Positions 62,987 to 64,000 of a DNA stretch of 64,000 bases are shown piece by piece (the first letter of the stretch is position 1; each line of letters starts with the position of its first letter). The stretch lies in NCBI RefSeq assembly GCF_003627815.1, contig NZ_CP032698.1:6014001-6078000 (forward strand). Direction: 5' to 3'. The position numbers were made by a program, and so were the translations under genes. Under the pieces are notes generated by a model that had not been told where the DNA came from, made no database searches, and saw only the letters and a list, made by a program, of their open reading frames with translations. The stretch is from Streptomyces hundungensis. GTDB taxonomy: Bacteria > Actinomycetota > Actinomycetes > Streptomycetales > Streptomycetaceae.

Positions 62987-63838
62987 TCAGGTGCGCTTGC
63001 GGAACTTGGCGACGGCCAGCGGAGCCATCACCACGGTGATCCCGGCCGACCAGGCCAGCGTCATCAGGGCGGAGTGCGCGACCGGGCCGCCGATCATCAG
63101 GCCGCGGGCCGCGTCCGCCAGGTTGGACAGCGGGTTGTAGTCGGTGAAGGACTGCAACCAGCCCGGCATCGTGGTCGGCTTGGCGAAGATGGACGATCCG
63201 AATTGCAGCGGCATCAGCACGAGCATGGCCACTCCCTGGACGGCCTGGGCCGTCTTCATGGTGAGTCCGAGCAGGATGAAGATCCACATGAGCGAGGCGC
63301 CGAACGTCAGCGACAGACCGACCGCGGCGAGCAGACCCCAGACCGACGTGCTGATGCTGAGACCCAGGATGAAGCCCATGATCAGCAGGATCGTGGTGGC
63401 CACCATCATGCGGCCGACCTCGACCACCATCTTGGCGATGAGGACGGACGACCGGGCGATGGGCATTGTCCGGAAACGGTCCATCACGCCCTTCTTGAAG
63501 TCGTCGTTGACGCCGGTGCCGACCGCCATCGCGATGTTGAGGCCCATCATCGCCATCAGGCCGGGCACCAGGTAGTTGACGTACGCGCCCTGGTTGCCGT
63601 CGCCGAACATCGCGCCGCCGAAGACGTACACGAACAGCAGGATGAAGATGATCGGCATCAGCACGGCGTCGAACATCGACTCCGGGTCGGCCTTGATCTG
63701 GAGCATGTTGCGGCGCGCCAGGGCGCCGATGTGGCGCAGGTTGGCGCGCAGTCCGATCCGTACGTCGTCGGAGCCGGTGGGTCGCGGCGCGGCGGAAGGG
63801 GACTGCTGGGCGGGCGCCTCGACAGTGGTGGTGCTCAT
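62987..63838 (-). CDS. ABC-2 permease, DrrB-like
   Basis: A 283-residue membrane protein with six predicted helices: FDAVLMPIIFILLFVYVFGG, YVNYLVPGLMAMMGLNIAMA, ILLIMGFILGLSISTSVWGL, SLTFGASLMWIFILLGL, GVAMLVLMPLQFGSSIF (with the pre-helix Phe-Ala-Lys), and a last helix before RKRT. The long N-terminal tail is Pro/Ser-rich. DrrB-type permeases export drugs such as daunorubicin; QSFTDYNPLSNLADAARGLM is the typical late motif. ATG overlaps the ATPase stop. Confidence 0.9.
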   Translation of the reverse strand: MSTTTVEAPAQQSPSAAPRPTGSDDVRIGLRANLRHIGALARRNMLQIKADPESMFDAVLMPIIFILLFVYVFGGAMFGDGNQGAYVNYLVPGLMAMMGLNIAMAVGTGVNDDFKKGVMDRFRTMPIARSSVLIAKMVVEVGRMMVATTILLIMGFILGLSISTSVWGLLAAVGLSLTFGASLMWIFILLGLTMKTAQAVQGVAMLVLMPLQFGSSIFAKPTTMPGWLQSFTDYNPLSNLADAARGLMIGGPVAHSALMTLAWSAGITVVMAPLAVAKFRKRT

Positions 63839-64000
63839 GCCGCGACCTCCTCGGTCTCTCGGTGGGCGTCCTGGGAGTCGGCGGTCTTCTGGCCGGTGAT
63901 GGCCAGGAACACCTCGTCCAGGCTGGGAAGGTGGGTGCCTATGTGGGCGATGCCATAGCCGCGCGAGCCCAACAGGGCGACCACGGCGGTCAGTTGCTGG
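63835..64000 (-). CDS. ABC transporter ATP-binding protein, DrrA-like (5' end outside window)
   Basis: Only the last 54 codons are visible: QQLTAVVALLGSRGYGIAHI, then GTHLPSLDEVFLAITGQKTA and a short polar tail ending EVAA. PSLDEVFLAITG is the typical C-terminal regulatory-domain motif of DrrA-type ATPases. Overlaps the permease start by four bases (ATGA). Confidence 0.85.
   Translation of the reverse strand, partial: QQLTAVVALLGSRGYGIAHIGTHLPSLDEVFLAITGQKTADSQDAHRETEEVAA

Noticed and set aside
58668..63287. Very long open frame on the minus strand (over 1500 codons) opposite the AfsR-like gene
   Set aside because: Composition is Arg/Gly/Val-rich with no domain; it is the antisense shadow of a high-GC gene, and the plus strand shows clear AfsR domains.

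Overview
The window is chromosomal DNA of a Streptomyces or close relative. The sequence is very GC-rich with strong third-position GC. GTG, TTG and even CTG starts are used, in-frame TTA codons are almost absent, and the families are typically streptomycete: AfsR/SARP regulator, LLM F420 oxidoreductase, NpdG, DUF5336, DUF6243, EfeUOB, type A RNase P RNA. I see about 57 protein genes, one structural RNA, one frameshifted gene, one MITE-like element and several families of short intergenic repeats. No prophage, CRISPR array, insertion sequence with a transposase, tRNA or rRNA was recognised.

Layout. 1-4.4 kb (minus strand): an ECF-type vitamin or metal importer (two-domain ATPase, T component) read together with two secreted, membrane-anchored proteins; the first is an alpha/alpha-barrel protein resembling the alpha domain of intrinsic factor and transcobalamin. 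5.1-9.3 kb: MBL-fold hydrolase, aldehyde dehydrogenase, 3Fe-4S ferredoxin and a KstR-type TetR repressor, with KstR boxes. 9.3-13.3 kb: glycosyltransferase, methyltransferase, barrel protein and lipoprotein. 13.3-20.7 kb: F420 oxidoreductase, DUF5336 protein, amidase, O-methyltransferase, fused FadE34-type acyl-CoA dehydrogenase and SCP-x thiolase. 20.9-26 kb: drug exporter, then an ABC-2 exporter with a two-component system. 26.3-29.3 kb: MaoC hydratase, zinc alcohol dehydrogenase and MFE-2-type dehydrogenase. 29.3-39.2 kb: housekeeping genes (Nif3, zinc ribbon, RNase H/phosphatase, KDPG aldolase, YaaA, RNB nuclease, MerR). 39.4 kb: rnpB. 40-48.4 kb: small enzymes, Bcr/CflA exporter, broken rsm22, dimethylargininase, a TetR/DUF6243 pair and a primase-like protein. 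48.8-54.1 kb: iron uptake (efeOBU) with an iron box, and heme oxygenase. 54.2-64 kb: map, a MITE, exporters, npdG, site-2 protease, an AfsR-like regulator and a DrrAB-type ABC exporter cut by the window end.

How it works together. The most coherent theme is a dispersed steroid or branched-lipid catabolic regulon. The KstR-like repressor (8442-9059) and five matches to the KstR box TnnAACnnGTTnnA lie before the MBL/ALDH pair, kstR itself, the acyl-CoA dehydrogenase and the MaoC operon. The enzymes add up to one full side-chain beta-oxidation turn: dehydrogenase, hydratase, hydroxyacyl dehydrogenase, thiolase. A second palindrome, TCTGACGnnnCGTCAGA, sits beside the KstR box at two of these promoters and also precedes the Rv3520c-like F420 oxidoreductase. 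The only two in-frame TTA codons I found are in two of these catabolic genes, which suggests bldA control.

All functions come from reading translated sequence and remembered family features; no database search was run.
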